The position numbers and the translations under genes were made by a program. Below are positions 45,719 through 54,555 of a stretch of DNA of 64,000 nucleotides, piece after piece. The notes under the pieces were generated by a model, which had not been told where the DNA came from, ran no database searches, and saw only the letters and a list, made by a program, of their open reading frames with translations. The stretch's first letter is position 1; each line of letters opens with the position of its first letter. Source of the DNA: Proteiniclasticum sp043951855 (lineage in GTDB: Bacteria > Bacillota > Clostridia > Clostridiales > Clostridiaceae); contig NZ_JBINJW010000001.1 of assembly GCF_043951855.1 (NCBI RefSeq), forward strand, positions 248,001 to 312,000, read 5' to 3'.

Positions 45719-46144
45719 TTATTGACTGCTGTTTTTCTGGATTTTTCCGAGTTCTTCAATGGCGAAATCGATTAGTTCACCTACCGTATAAGCTGTCGTA
45801 CCTGGAATTTCCACATTGCATCTATTTAAAGGAATCAGTATTTTCATGGCATCTGAATTCCCAATGGAAAGAGAAATGCCTTGGGTGATTTCACCCATGA
45901 TGGAATTGGGTATGACAATAGCAATAGGTCCCATAATCACATCCACTTTTCCAGCATTGACGATAATCGCATTTTCTCCAGTAGCACCGGTTCTGGCACC
46001 TGCTTTTATCATGCCAGCAGTGGCCAGCGCATTGGTTCCCAGTGCAATAATATCCAGATTCCTGAGATCCGATTTTATGATCTTCTCTATAAGAGATTTT
46101 CCAATTCCTCCACCTTGTCCATCAATCACTGCAATTTTCAGCAT
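45719..46144 (-). CDS. DUF3842 family protein
   Basis: Cytoplasmic protein of about 141 aa. It opens with IAVIDGQGGGIGKSLIEKI, a glycine-rich loop resembling a dinucleotide or nucleotide binding turn, followed by IIALGTNALATAGMIKAGARTGATGENAI and a C-terminal IPLNRCNVEIPGTTAYTVGELID with a single Cys. The family is uncharacterised. Start at ATG 46144, 9 nt after GAAAGG. It lies 72 nt after a LarC-like gene at the end of the Lar/Nik cluster, so a role in nickel-cofactor handling is inferred from context only. Confidence 0.75.
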   Translation of the reverse strand: MLKIAVIDGQGGGIGKSLIEKIIKSDLRNLDIIALGTNALATAGMIKAGARTGATGENAIIVNAGKVDVIMGPIAIVIPNSIMGEITQGISLSIGNSDAMKILIPLNRCNVEIPGTTAYTVGELIDFAIEELGKIQKNSSQ

Positions 46145-46216
46145 CTTACTCATCCTTTCATCACTGCATTTTCATAGTAACTCCACATTGAATCCATTGG
46201 ATTTAATCCAATTCTT

Positions 46217-46945
46217 CTACTCACAGACCGCAATTTGCACAGCCTTATCTTCGTCCAGCTTATCTTTCGGAAGTCCATAACCGATTTTCAGCGGAGCTTC
46301 CATATGGATATTCTGATGATACGCTGCTACTTTCCTGATGATGGCCGCGCCTGTCGGTGTCACCAGTTCTCCATCCATGTTATTTTGAAAAGTGGGATGA
46401 TTTTTGAGAAGGATCCTGGTCATAGGTGCCGGGATATCGATATTCTTATGAGGAAGCTTGATGGTTCCTCGCCCTGTATTTAAACTGCTCACCCAAACCT
46501 TGTCAATATTAAAGTGATTCAGTCCCAAGGATGCGCCTACCGCATCAATGATGGTATCTATCATCCCTTCATATCTGAACTCCACCTGTCCCAATGATAT
46601 TTCATGTGCTTCCGCTTTACTTCTGAAAAGAGAGGACAAGATACCTGTTACATTTTCCTTGATGGACTCTTCCAATGCAGATTCACGAATTTTCTCCAGA
46701 ACATCAGCCGCACTTGATAAGTCCGTTTTTTTTCCCTTTTCCGAAGCTTTGGTATTGAAATAAATGAACTTTCTCCCTTTGCTGTCATATTTTTTTATGA
46801 TCAGCTCATACTCATTTTCGTTTATCACTGCATTGATTGCTTCTCTTAACCTGTCCGGCTCAAGCCCCAGACTTATGAAAGCCCCTGTCAGGGTATTTCC
46901 ACTCATTCCTCTGCTTCCGTCTATGTATAGCGTACTCAACTTCAT
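46217..46945 (-). CDS. Stand-alone LarC N-terminal-domain (LarC1-like) paralogue
   Basis: Protein of 242 aa related to the first half of LarC: LYIDGSRGMSGNTLTGAFISLGL matches LarC LYLECYSGISGDMTVAALLDL, and DGELVTPTGAAIIRKVA matches EGEMITPTGAALAAAL. It lacks the His-rich loop and the whole C-terminal (LarC2) half that carries nickel insertion, and HEVGAVDS is changed to YEGMIDT. It is an intact frame with its own AGGAAA-type site, so it looks like a dedicated paralogue, not a fragment. Paired with DUF3842 behind the nickel transporter. Confidence 0.75.
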   Translation of the reverse strand: MKLSTLYIDGSRGMSGNTLTGAFISLGLEPDRLREAINAVINENEYELIIKKYDSKGRKFIYFNTKASEKGKKTDLSSAADVLEKIRESALEESIKENVTGILSSLFRSKAEAHEISLGQVEFRYEGMIDTIIDAVGASLGLNHFNIDKVWVSSLNTGRGTIKLPHKNIDIPAPMTRILLKNHPTFQNNMDGELVTPTGAAIIRKVAAYHQNIHMEAPLKIGYGLPKDKLDEDKAVQIAVCE

Positions 46946-46995
46946 ACCACCTTTTTCCTACTAGTCCGATTTTACCACACCTCCATGAAAAAAAC

Positions 46996-47055
46996 ATAGA
47001 AAAATACCCTGCAGTTTCTCGTGGAGTCATAGCTCCTTCAGCCATTGCAGGATAT
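46996..47055 (-). terminator. Nested hairpin terminator after nikE
   Basis: ATACCCTGCA (47004-47013) pairs with TGCAGGATAT (47046-47055) with one mismatch, and GGAG/CTCC forms an inner stem; on the minus strand TATTTTTC follows. It starts 5 nt after the nikE stop and separates the main operon from the LarC-like and DUF3842 genes. A weak TAAAAT lies between it and the next start. Confidence 0.65.
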
Positions 47056-47059
47056 TTAT

Positions 47060-47830
47060 CTATATATTGATTTCAGGTATGGTCAGGGCATATCTCAGCA
47101 GTTTTCGTGTCACCTCATGAGCAGGGTTTTCAAGCACTTTACCGATTTCTCCTGTTTCCACTATTTCTCCCTGATGCATGACAACAATACCATCGCAGAA
47201 GTCCGAAGCCAGTTGTAGATCGTGTGTGATGAAAAGGATGGTCATGTTCTTTTCCTCTTTGAGTTTCTTCAAGAGTGCCACTATCTGTGCCTGTACCAAT
47301 GTGTCCAGAGAACTGGTTGCTTCATCACAGATGAGAAGCTGGGGCTTGGCGATGAGCGCTCGAGCTATGGCTACCCTCTGGCATTCTCCTCCACTGAGTT
47401 CTGAAACTTTCACCTTCTTATATGTCTTTTTAAGTCCTACATAATCAAAGAGCTGCATCGCCTTCTCTTCCAGTTCTCCAGGAGAGAACAGATTATAGGC
47501 TCTGGCGCCCTGCATCACACCATCTAGAACCGTATCTCTGGGATCGAAAGAATCCTGAGGGTTCTGAAAGATCATCTGAAGGGGTCTTCCTATGGGCTTA
47601 AGCCTATACTTCTCGCTGAGATTCTCACCCTTAAACAGGACCCTGCCCTGGTCTTCTCTGATTAGCCTTGACACAATCCTTGCAATAGTACTTTTTCCCG
47701 ACCCGCTTTCTCCCACAAGAGCAAGACTGGTACCTTCTTCTATAGAAAAGGAAACATTCTTAACTACATCCTGCATCCCTTTCCGATTTCTGAAGCTTTT
47801 AGATATATTGTGAAGTTCCAGCAGGGCCAT
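47060..47830 (-). CDS. nikE: Nickel/peptide ABC transporter ATPase, NikE/OppF-like
   Basis: ABC ATPase of 256 aa. Walker A GESGSGKST, signature LSGGECQRV, Walker B LLICDEATSSLD, H-loop FITHD. The FQNPQDSFDPRDTV stretch marks the Opp/Nik subfamily. Its ATG overlaps the nikD stop (TAAATG), with GGAG upstream. Last gene of the five-gene importer; nickel is inferred from the lar genes in the same operon. Confidence 0.88.
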   Translation of the reverse strand: MALLELHNISKSFRNRKGMQDVVKNVSFSIEEGTSLALVGESGSGKSTIARIVSRLIREDQGRVLFKGENLSEKYRLKPIGRPLQMIFQNPQDSFDPRDTVLDGVMQGARAYNLFSPGELEEKAMQLFDYVGLKKTYKKVKVSELSGGECQRVAIARALIAKPQLLICDEATSSLDTLVQAQIVALLKKLKEEKNMTILFITHDLQLASDFCDGIVVMHQGEIVETGEIGKVLENPAHEVTRKLLRYALTIPEINI

Positions 47831-48799
47831 TTACAACATCTCCTTTATTCTGATGCACCGCACCCTATGGGAGTCACTTACACTGATTTCAAGTATTTCC
47901 CCTTTCGTGCATGCCTCTGTTTTTTGTGGACAGCGCTCCGCAAAGGCGCATCCTGCAATCTTTTCTTCAAAGGCTGGGGGGACCCCCTTAAGACCATCTG
48001 ACATGGATCCACCTCTTTTAGGCACCGCACCCAGCAGTGCTCTGGTATATGGATGAACGGGTTTATGCAGTATCTCGTGCCTCTTTCCGTATTCCACAAT
48101 TCTACCTCCATACATGATTGCAATCTCATCAGCGAGCTCCGCCAGCACAGCCAGGTTATGGGAAATGAGGATCATAGACAGGTCATTCTGCTCTTTCAGA
48201 AGCTTCAGCTGATTAATAAGATGATATTGTGAAGTCCCATCAAGTGCACTGGTGGGTTCATCTCCCAGTAGCAGAGAGGGTCTTTTTAGAATCGACAGTA
48301 ATACTGCTACTCTCTGTGCCATGCCGCCACTAAGTTCAAAAGGGTAGGACTGAAGCACTCTTTTCGGATCGTCAAAAAGAAGCGTAGTCATGATGGAAGA
48401 AGCCATGGCATCACTTTCCTTGTGTGTAATTTTCTCTCCATGAGCACATAGTGTCTCATGGACAAGTGAGGATATGCTAAAGAGCGGATCCAGAGACAAC
48501 ATGGCATTTTGAGGAATCATGGAAATATGTTTCCCGTAGAGTGCACTCAGTTCTTTCCGCGTGAGTGAAACCAGATCTTTTTTTAGAAATCTGACGGTTC
48601 CACTGATTTTCATCTCATCTTTTCTGATGCCCATGAGTGCTCTTAGAAGAGTCGTCTTGCCAGATCCACTTTCACCGGCAATCCCAAGAATTTCACCTTG
48701 TCTTACCTCCAGTGATACCTCTTTCACGATATTCACATTGTTATAGCCAATGGACAGATTGTCCACCTTTATGACTGTGTCTCTCTCTTTCATATCCAA
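47831..48799 (-). CDS. nikD: Nickel/peptide ABC transporter ATPase, NikD/OppD-like
   Basis: ABC ATPase of 322 aa. Walker A GESGSGKTT, signature LSGGMAQRV, Walker B LLLGDEPTSALD, H-loop LISHN. The C-terminal oligopeptide domain with CAFAERCPQKTEAC (three Cys, as in Fe-S bearing OppD/DppD) is present. The start is uncertain: TTG 48799 lies 10 nt after AGGAGA, and an ATG two codons later is possible. Followed without gap by nikE. Confidence 0.88.
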   Translation of the reverse strand: MDMKERDTVIKVDNLSIGYNNVNIVKEVSLEVRQGEILGIAGESGSGKTTLLRALMGIRKDEMKISGTVRFLKKDLVSLTRKELSALYGKHISMIPQNAMLSLDPLFSISSLVHETLCAHGEKITHKESDAMASSIMTTLLFDDPKRVLQSYPFELSGGMAQRVAVLLSILKRPSLLLGDEPTSALDGTSQYHLINQLKLLKEQNDLSMILISHNLAVLAELADEIAIMYGGRIVEYGKRHEILHKPVHPYTRALLGAVPKRGGSMSDGLKGVPPAFEEKIAGCAFAERCPQKTEACTKGEILEISVSDSHRVRCIRIKEML

Positions 48800-48878
48800 C
48801 TCTTTTCATTCTCCTGATCTGTCTGCTGTCTAAGCTACCTGCATTACAATATACCTCTTCTGTGAAAGTTCTGCCTGC

Positions 48879-50432
48879 TTACTTCTCGATGGATATCTGC
48901 GCATCAAGAAGATAATACTCAGAAGGATTCGTATGAAGCCCCTTCACTTTTTCATTCATGACATAGTAGTATTTTGCGTGACCCATGACGATATATGCCG
49001 CATCTTCAAGAATCTTTTCCTGTATCATCTTTGTCTTCTCTATTCTTCGGGTCTTGTCAAATTCTGTCTCCAGTTCTGCAATCAGACGATCCACTTCACT
49101 GTTCGAGTATTTCCCGTAATTGCTGCTTCCTTCAGTTCTAAATGCGATGTTTGCAAAATACTGGGGGTCTCCAGTGGGTACCATGGTGAAACTTACCAGC
49201 ATGAGATCAAAATCTCCGCTTTTCTGATGTTCACTGACCGATTCATGGACCTCCACAAGGATTTCAATGCCTGCTTCTTTAGCAGCAGAGGCCACACTGT
49301 TGGCATAGTTTGGAAGTTCTGCCTTTGTGCTATAAGTCACCAGCTTAAGGCTGATGTTTTCTCCCGCAATTTCTCTTACACCATCACCATTGGAATCCGT
49401 TATGCCCGCATCATCGAGTATTCGCATCGCCCCTTGCATGTCATAGGCATAGCCTTCTGTTGCGCCGAAATCCATAAAATCCGGATATAATCCCGTGGCT
49501 TTCACAGAAGCATTTTTATTGAGGATCTTTGCATAACTTTCCTTGTCAATAATCATACTCAGCGCTTTTCTCACCGCATGTTCCTTGATAGCGTCTTTCT
49601 CAAAATTGAGAAAGAGTATCTGCGCTCTTGACCCTGGCACTCCTTGCACGTTGTAACGCTCAGCATCACTGAAGAGTTCAAGACTTGTGGAAGGCATACT
49701 CACCGAAACATCGATTTCTCCGCTTTGCTGAGCCATGGCCAGGGTACTTGTATCGCCGATGATTCGTATTATTGCACCGTCGATGTCAGGTTCACCACCC
49801 CAGTACTTTTCATACTTTTTCACCTCAGCTCTGGTTCTCACTTCGTAGCTTACCGCTTGAAACGGACCTGTTCCTATGGGTTTAATCGCAGGATCCTCCT
49901 CTGATGTCACATCGATGATTCCAGTGATGGGCTCTGCCAGTGCATTGATGAAAGCGGGAACTGGGTCTGTTGTAGAAACTGTTAAAGTCAGCCCCTCAGC
50001 TCTCATATCCTCTATGTAGGTCAGCTCTTTAAATCTGGCGTTGATCTCCTTCGTTCTTTCCCAGCTGAGCTTCACTGCTTCCGCATTGAGCGCTTTGCCA
50101 TTATGAAAAGTAATGTTCTCTTTCAGGACAAGCTTCCATGTTGTGGAATCGATCATCTCGTAATGCTCCACAAGATAGGGCTGTGGCTCCAGATTTTCAT
50201 CCAATCTGAAAAGTGTTTCTGTAATGCCCCAGCGGGAAGTATACCAGCTGTCCCAGCTTTGTGCGGGATCAAGACTTGTGGGTGACTGGGTATCAGCAAT
50301 TCTAAGAATCTCTTTGTAATCCTGCCCAGCAAGAATTCCCTCTTCTTTACGCTCTTCCTGGCCATTGCAACCTGCCATCAGCAAAGCGATGACTAAACCT
50401 GCAGTAAATCTGACTACTCTGTTCTTTTTCAT
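48879..50432 (-). CDS. nikA: Family-5 extracellular solute-binding lipoprotein, NikA-like
   Basis: Lipoprotein of 517 aa with a signal and lipobox LLMAGC. The mature part follows the peptide/nickel-binding fold (TSLDPAQSWDSWYTSRWGITETLF, WKLVLKENITFHNGKALNAEAV, PIGTGPF). Family members bind peptides, nickel chelates or opines; nickel is chosen because of the flanking lar genes. It lies between the permease and the ATPase genes of the same operon. Confidence 0.85.
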   Translation of the reverse strand: MKKNRVVRFTAGLVIALLMAGCNGQEERKEEGILAGQDYKEILRIADTQSPTSLDPAQSWDSWYTSRWGITETLFRLDENLEPQPYLVEHYEMIDSTTWKLVLKENITFHNGKALNAEAVKLSWERTKEINARFKELTYIEDMRAEGLTLTVSTTDPVPAFINALAEPITGIIDVTSEEDPAIKPIGTGPFQAVSYEVRTRAEVKKYEKYWGGEPDIDGAIIRIIGDTSTLAMAQQSGEIDVSVSMPSTSLELFSDAERYNVQGVPGSRAQILFLNFEKDAIKEHAVRKALSMIIDKESYAKILNKNASVKATGLYPDFMDFGATEGYAYDMQGAMRILDDAGITDSNGDGVREIAGENISLKLVTYSTKAELPNYANSVASAAKEAGIEILVEVHESVSEHQKSGDFDLMLVSFTMVPTGDPQYFANIAFRTEGSSNYGKYSNSEVDRLIAELETEFDKTRRIEKTKMIQEKILEDAAYIVMGHAKYYYVMNEKVKGLHTNPSEYYLLDAQISIEK

Positions 50433-50514
50433 GTTTCATTTCCTGACCTTTCCGTTCTTCTATTGTACTTTATTGATAAATCAATTCTTCACTGTCTGTT
50501 ATATGATGGTTTCT

Positions 50515-51324
50515 CTATCTGCATCGATTTCTCAGCTTTTCTCCCAGAAGATTGAACAAGGAAGAAGCTATGAAGATGGCTGCTCCTGGTAGAAGGATCA
50601 TCGAAGGATTGCTCTGAATATAAGCTCTGCCACTACTGATCATCATTCCCCATTCCACCATAGGCTCCTTGACACCCAGTCCGAGATAGGAAAGAGCTGA
50701 GATGCTCATAATAACACCGGAAATGCCCAGACTGGCATTGACGATCAGCGGATAGAAGATATTGGGTATGATTCGCCTGAAGATGATTCTCAGATGAGAT
50801 TCACCACAGATCCTTGCAGCTTTGATGAAAGATCGTTCTCGTAAGGATAATGCGTAACTTCTGGAGATCCTTGCATAATCCACCCACTCCACAAGACAAA
50901 GGGAAACGATGATGCTTCTGAATCCTATGCCCAGAATTCCGGTCAAAGCCATCACCGTTATGATCTTAGGAAAGGATTGCATAATGGTGATGAATTTATT
51001 CAGAACCATATCCAGCGGACCACCAAAGTACCCTGATAGGACGCCCATTGTGACGCCTATGAAAAAAACCGTCAGGGTGATAAACAGTGATGCGAATAAG
51101 GAACTTCTAGCTCCGTAAAGTATTCTTGAAAGCATGCATCGGCCTAAGGCATCTGTTCCCAGAGGATAAGCCCCTCCAGGCGGAAGTTCCGCTATGAGGA
51201 GATTTACTTCATTGGGATCATTCGGTGCGAGAAACCCTGCAGAAGCGGCAGTTAAAAGAAGCAGAAGCACGAGTCCTGCCACGACGAAAAAAACCGTGCG
51301 TTCCTTTTGATGTTTTCTATTCAT
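50515..51324 (-). CDS. nikC: ABC transporter permease, NikC/OppC-like
   Basis: About 269 aa with one N-terminal TM, the LIAELPPGGAYPLGTDALGR outside region and five further TMs in the BPD_transp fold; EAA-type loop RICGESHLRIIFRRIIPN. Start at ATG 51324 after ACAGGAG; the longer frame to 51351 overlaps nikB by 14 nt. Second permease half. Confidence 0.87.
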   Translation of the reverse strand: MNRKHQKERTVFFVVAGLVLLLLLTAASAGFLAPNDPNEVNLLIAELPPGGAYPLGTDALGRCMLSRILYGARSSLFASLFITLTVFFIGVTMGVLSGYFGGPLDMVLNKFITIMQSFPKIITVMALTGILGIGFRSIIVSLCLVEWVDYARISRSYALSLRERSFIKAARICGESHLRIIFRRIIPNIFYPLIVNASLGISGVIMSISALSYLGLGVKEPMVEWGMMISSGRAYIQSNPSMILLPGAAIFIASSLFNLLGEKLRNRCR

Positions 51325-51337
51325 GGCATTTCTCCTG

Positions 51338-52300
51338 TCATTGTGTTCCATACCTTATTCTCGGATCGATGAGTCTGGATATGAAATCTGTCATCAGGTT
51401 GATTACAAGATAAACCAGTGCACTCCAGAGTACAAAGCCCTGAATCATATAGTAATCCATATGAGTAATGGAACGGACCGCAAGTTTTCCCAGACCATTG
51501 ATGGAAAAAATGCTTTCAATAATTGTAGCGCCTCCCAGAAGTACCCCTGTATAGATACTGATCTGCGTAAGAATCGGCACTGCACTGTTTCTCAGTACAT
51601 GACCGAAAAGGACTTTTCTGTAACTTACTCCCCTTAAAAGGGCACCTTCCACATAGGACTCATTCAACTGTTCCAGAATGATGGCACGAATCTGTCTGGT
51701 CATTCTAGATGCGGACTGAATGGTCAGTACCGCCACTGGAAGAATCAATCCTTTTACACCTTCCTCCGCAATGACAGGGAAAAGATTCAACCTTATGGAA
51801 AATATCCAAAGAAGAAAGAGTCCCATGACAAAAGATGCCACCGATATACCAATAAAGGAAAAGAATCGGATAACCTGATCTATCAGACTTTCCTTGCAGA
51901 CTGCACTTAGAATTCCTGATGGAACAGCCAGAAGGATTGTGAGCACAAGAGATATAAACGTCAGCTGTAGTGTAGGGACCACATGGATTCTGAGCTCTTC
52001 TGTAACAGGTCTGTTTGTTGAGAACGATATGCCTAGATCACCTCTTAAAGCATTCCCAAGCCACCTTCCGTACTGGACCAGAAAGGGCTTGTCTAGACCC
52101 ATGACTTTCTCCTGGATACGAACTGACTCTTCAGAAATCATCCCTACATTCCCATCTGTGCCCATGAGCCATAGTTCTGCAGGGTTTTTCGGTGAAAGAT
52201 GCATGATGGAAAATGTGAGAAAGGAGATAATGAAAAGTACCAGTCCAAACTGAAGAAACTCAAGAAGGGCCATCTTCAGCACTTTGTTCTTCCGGTTCAT
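51338..52300 (-). CDS. nikB: ABC transporter permease, NikB/OppB-like
   Basis: 320 aa with an N-terminal TM, HLSPKNPAELWL outside loop, five TMs, EAA loop RGVSYRKVLFGHVLRNSAVPILT and C-terminal DPRIRYGTQ typical of OppB/NikB. AAGGAGAGG precedes the ATG, which follows directly after the methyltransferase stop, so the genes are co-translated. Confidence 0.88.
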   Translation of the reverse strand: MNRKNKVLKMALLEFLQFGLVLFIISFLTFSIMHLSPKNPAELWLMGTDGNVGMISEESVRIQEKVMGLDKPFLVQYGRWLGNALRGDLGISFSTNRPVTEELRIHVVPTLQLTFISLVLTILLAVPSGILSAVCKESLIDQVIRFFSFIGISVASFVMGLFLLWIFSIRLNLFPVIAEEGVKGLILPVAVLTIQSASRMTRQIRAIILEQLNESYVEGALLRGVSYRKVLFGHVLRNSAVPILTQISIYTGVLLGGATIIESIFSINGLGKLAVRSITHMDYYMIQGFVLWSALVYLVINLMTDFISRLIDPRIRYGTQ

Positions 52301-53074
52301 CTATCCTCTCCTTACACTTACAAGGAATTCAGGAAAGGTGTCATATTGGAGCTGCTCTATATCGCTGTAGATTTCTCCGTTCAGATTCTCTAAGATCTCG
52401 CAGCTGAATGCATCCTGGCCCTTCCAGTATGCATTGTCCCATAGAGGCCTCCTAACATACGTCAGTGGAAGTTTTTCCGCCATGGCTTCCAGATGGACAG
52501 CCTTCTCATAAATATATCCGCCGTTTCTTCTGATTTCCTCTTTTCTATCTTCCCATTGCTTTTTTGTATTCTCATCTCTCAGATAGTAATACCACTCTGC
52601 ATCAAAGTAGAGCATGGTCCCGCCCGGCTTCAGCTTCATAGCCCAATGCTTCAGCTGCTTTTCTGGTTCTGTCAGCGTCCAAGTCACATCTCTTGAAATA
52701 ATCAGATCAAAGGAGGCCTCATCAAAAGGAAGTCGGCTCCCGACTTCCATGAATCTGATTTCCGCTCCCGCGAGGTGTGCATTTTTTTTCGCTTTTTCGA
52801 TCATATCCTTAGACATATCCACTGCAGTCACTTCGTGTCCTCGCAACGCGCAGAGAATGGCGAAGAAACCAGGTCCGGTTCCAATATCCAGTATTTTCAT
52901 CTGCTTCTTTTCTTCAATCTGACTGAAGATCTTGTTTTCCCATACTTCTTTTTTCTCTCCGAAAAGCTGGGACATATTCTGAGAACTGTAACTTTCTGAA
53001 CGATGCCCCCAGTACTCTGTCATACGCTCTTCCAGATGCTTCAAATCCTTATTTGCATTTCTGATCTTTTCCAT
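52301..53074 (-). CDS. Class I SAM-dependent methyltransferase within the Lar/Nik operon
   Basis: About 257 aa. SAM site ILDIGTGPGFFAIL (motif I), VTAVDMSKDMI (motif II acidic residue), DLIISRDVTWTLTEP (motif IV region). The target is unknown. Start taken at ATG 53074 with GAGG upstream; a longer frame to 53113 has a weaker site. It sits between larC and nikB with no spacer to nikB, so it is part of the operon; possible roles are modifying a metallophore, a cofactor precursor or an enzyme. It does not resemble the nicotianamine-synthase-like CntL. Confidence 0.85.
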   Translation of the reverse strand: MEKIRNANKDLKHLEERMTEYWGHRSESYSSQNMSQLFGEKKEVWENKIFSQIEEKKQMKILDIGTGPGFFAILCALRGHEVTAVDMSKDMIEKAKKNAHLAGAEIRFMEVGSRLPFDEASFDLIISRDVTWTLTEPEKQLKHWAMKLKPGGTMLYFDAEWYYYLRDENTKKQWEDRKEEIRRNGGYIYEKAVHLEAMAEKLPLTYVRRPLWDNAYWKGQDAFSCEILENLNGEIYSDIEQLQYDTFPEFLVSVRRG

Positions 53075-53148
53075 CTTCGCCTCATTCCTTCTTCCGTCTG
53101 CTGAATTTTTCATCCGTCTATTCTATGGAGTGACTCATCAAAATATTT

Positions 53149-54555
53149 TTACAGCTTCCTTTCCGCTTCTCGCATCACCAGATTGTAGAGATGCTGATAG
53201 GAAACAGGATGTGTTTCCAGAATCTTTTTCAGATTCTCATATTCTGGCGTATAATAATTCTCTTCTTTGTATGTTGCACATTTCACTCTTACAGCACCAT
53301 ACTCGGTTTCAACATTGAGGATTTTTCTCTCCAGCACTGTGCGATCCAATAGTGCTCTGCGGATTCCGATGGCGGTGGTATGCATGAAGATCACTTCCTC
53401 CATCTTCATTCTGTCTTCTTTCGCGCACAGAACACTCAGTTTATAAGCTGGCCTGTTCTTCTTCATGTAGATTGGCGTGTAAAATGCATCTTTAGCACCG
53501 ATCTCCATGAGTCTTTCCATGACAAATCCAAGTGCTTCCCCGGTACAGTCATCCAGGTTGCTCTCCAGAAGCAGCACCTGATCTTCTGTTTTATTCATTT
53601 CACTGGTATCTTCCAGCAGGTAGGCTCGTAAAATATTCGCATGCCTGAAGTCCTTCTTTCCGGCTCCAAGTCCCACTCCCAGCATCTTATAGGCTGATGG
53701 GAGGTCCTTTCTTGTACGAAGCGCAGCTGCAAGTGCAGCTCCCGTAGGCGTGATCATTTCACCTTCGGTGTCTGTGACCTTAAGCTCCAGATCATTTGCC
53801 ACTACAATATTGAGTGTTGCAGGCACTGGAACTGGTATAACCCCATGCTGACACCAGACATGCCCTGTCCCTTCATGTAACTCAGATACCACAATATCCT
53901 CTACCCCTAGATCATCTACCAGTACACATGCTGCTACAATATCCACTATGGAATCCACTGCACCCACTTCGTGAAAATGAACTTTGTCCACTGGCAGCCC
54001 ATGGGCTTTGGCTTCTGCATCAGCTACAATGGCAAAGACTTTTTTCGCTAAGGTCTTTGCTCCTTCTGTGATTTCAGACTGCTCTATTATGCCGTAGATA
54101 TCATGAACATTTCTGTGAACATGATCATGCTCGTGACTATGACTGTGGTCATGGTGATGGCCATGGTCGTCACTATGAGCATGGCTGTGACTGTGATCAT
54201 GATGATGGCCATGATCACCGCTATGAGCATGTCTGTGACTGTGATCATGATGATGGTCATGATCGCCGCTGTGGGCATGGCTGTGACTGTGATCATGATG
54301 ATGGTCATGGTCGCCACTATTAGCATGGTTGTGACTGTGATCATGATTGTCTTCTTCCAGTATCACATCGAAGGAAGCCGCATCAATCCCGCATTTTTCT
54401 CTTCTCCCGGCCTCTATGGTGTACCCATCCACATGAAGACTCTCAAGAGCACTTCTTAATAGTGCTTCCTTCTTTGCAAGATCCAGAAGTGCTGCCACCG
54501 TCATGTCCCCACTGATGCCTGAATAGCATTCCAGATATAGTATTTTATTTCCCAT
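53149..54555 (-). CDS. larC: LarC nickel-pincer cofactor biosynthesis cyclometallase, His-rich
   Basis: 468 aa. Known family role: CTP-dependent insertion of Ni2+ into the pincer nucleotide. Here LarC1 and LarC2 are one continuous frame, unlike the Lactobacillus frameshifted gene. Visible: LYLECYSGISGDM start, HFHEVGAVDSIVDIV, EGEMITPTGAALAA and the C-terminal half with LLESNLDDCTGEALGF and FYTPIYMKKNRPAYKL. Residues about 70-155 are a His/Asp-rich insert of four 16-residue repeats, likely nickel storage or uptake. Overlaps larB by 11 nt. Confidence 0.93.
   Translation of the reverse strand: MGNKILYLECYSGISGDMTVAALLDLAKKEALLRSALESLHVDGYTIEAGRREKCGIDAASFDVILEEDNHDHSHNHANSGDHDHHHDHSHSHAHSGDHDHHHDHSHRHAHSGDHGHHHDHSHSHAHSDDHGHHHDHSHSHEHDHVHRNVHDIYGIIEQSEITEGAKTLAKKVFAIVADAEAKAHGLPVDKVHFHEVGAVDSIVDIVAACVLVDDLGVEDIVVSELHEGTGHVWCQHGVIPVPVPATLNIVVANDLELKVTDTEGEMITPTGAALAAALRTRKDLPSAYKMLGVGLGAGKKDFRHANILRAYLLEDTSEMNKTEDQVLLLESNLDDCTGEALGFVMERLMEIGAKDAFYTPIYMKKNRPAYKLSVLCAKEDRMKMEEVIFMHTTAIGIRRALLDRTVLERKILNVETEYGAVRVKCATYKEENYYTPEYENLKKILETHPVSYQHLYNLVMREAERKL
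54129..54352. repeat. 48-bp tandem repeats encoding the LarC His-rich insert
   Basis: About four imperfect copies with 48-bp period, each encoding a unit like HSGDHDHHHDHSHSHA. Short open frames in other phases here are products of this low complexity. Confidence 0.85.

Noticed and set aside
45535..45888. Plus-strand frame with a GGGGG-type site and hydrophobic N-terminus
   Set aside because: It runs antisense into the 3' end of DUF3842 and its sequence has no protein-like conservation pattern; treated as chance.
46217..46945. Truncated pseudogene of larC
   Set aside because: The frame is intact, has its own ribosome site, ends in a normal stop and keeps domain-typical blocks; better seen as a paralogue.
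54129..54352. CRISPR-like repeat array
   Set aside because: Units are adjacent without unique spacers and keep the larC reading frame.
54087..54459. Met/Val-rich frames on both strands over the LarC repeat
   Set aside because: Products of the His-codon repeat read in other phases; the larC frame explains the region.
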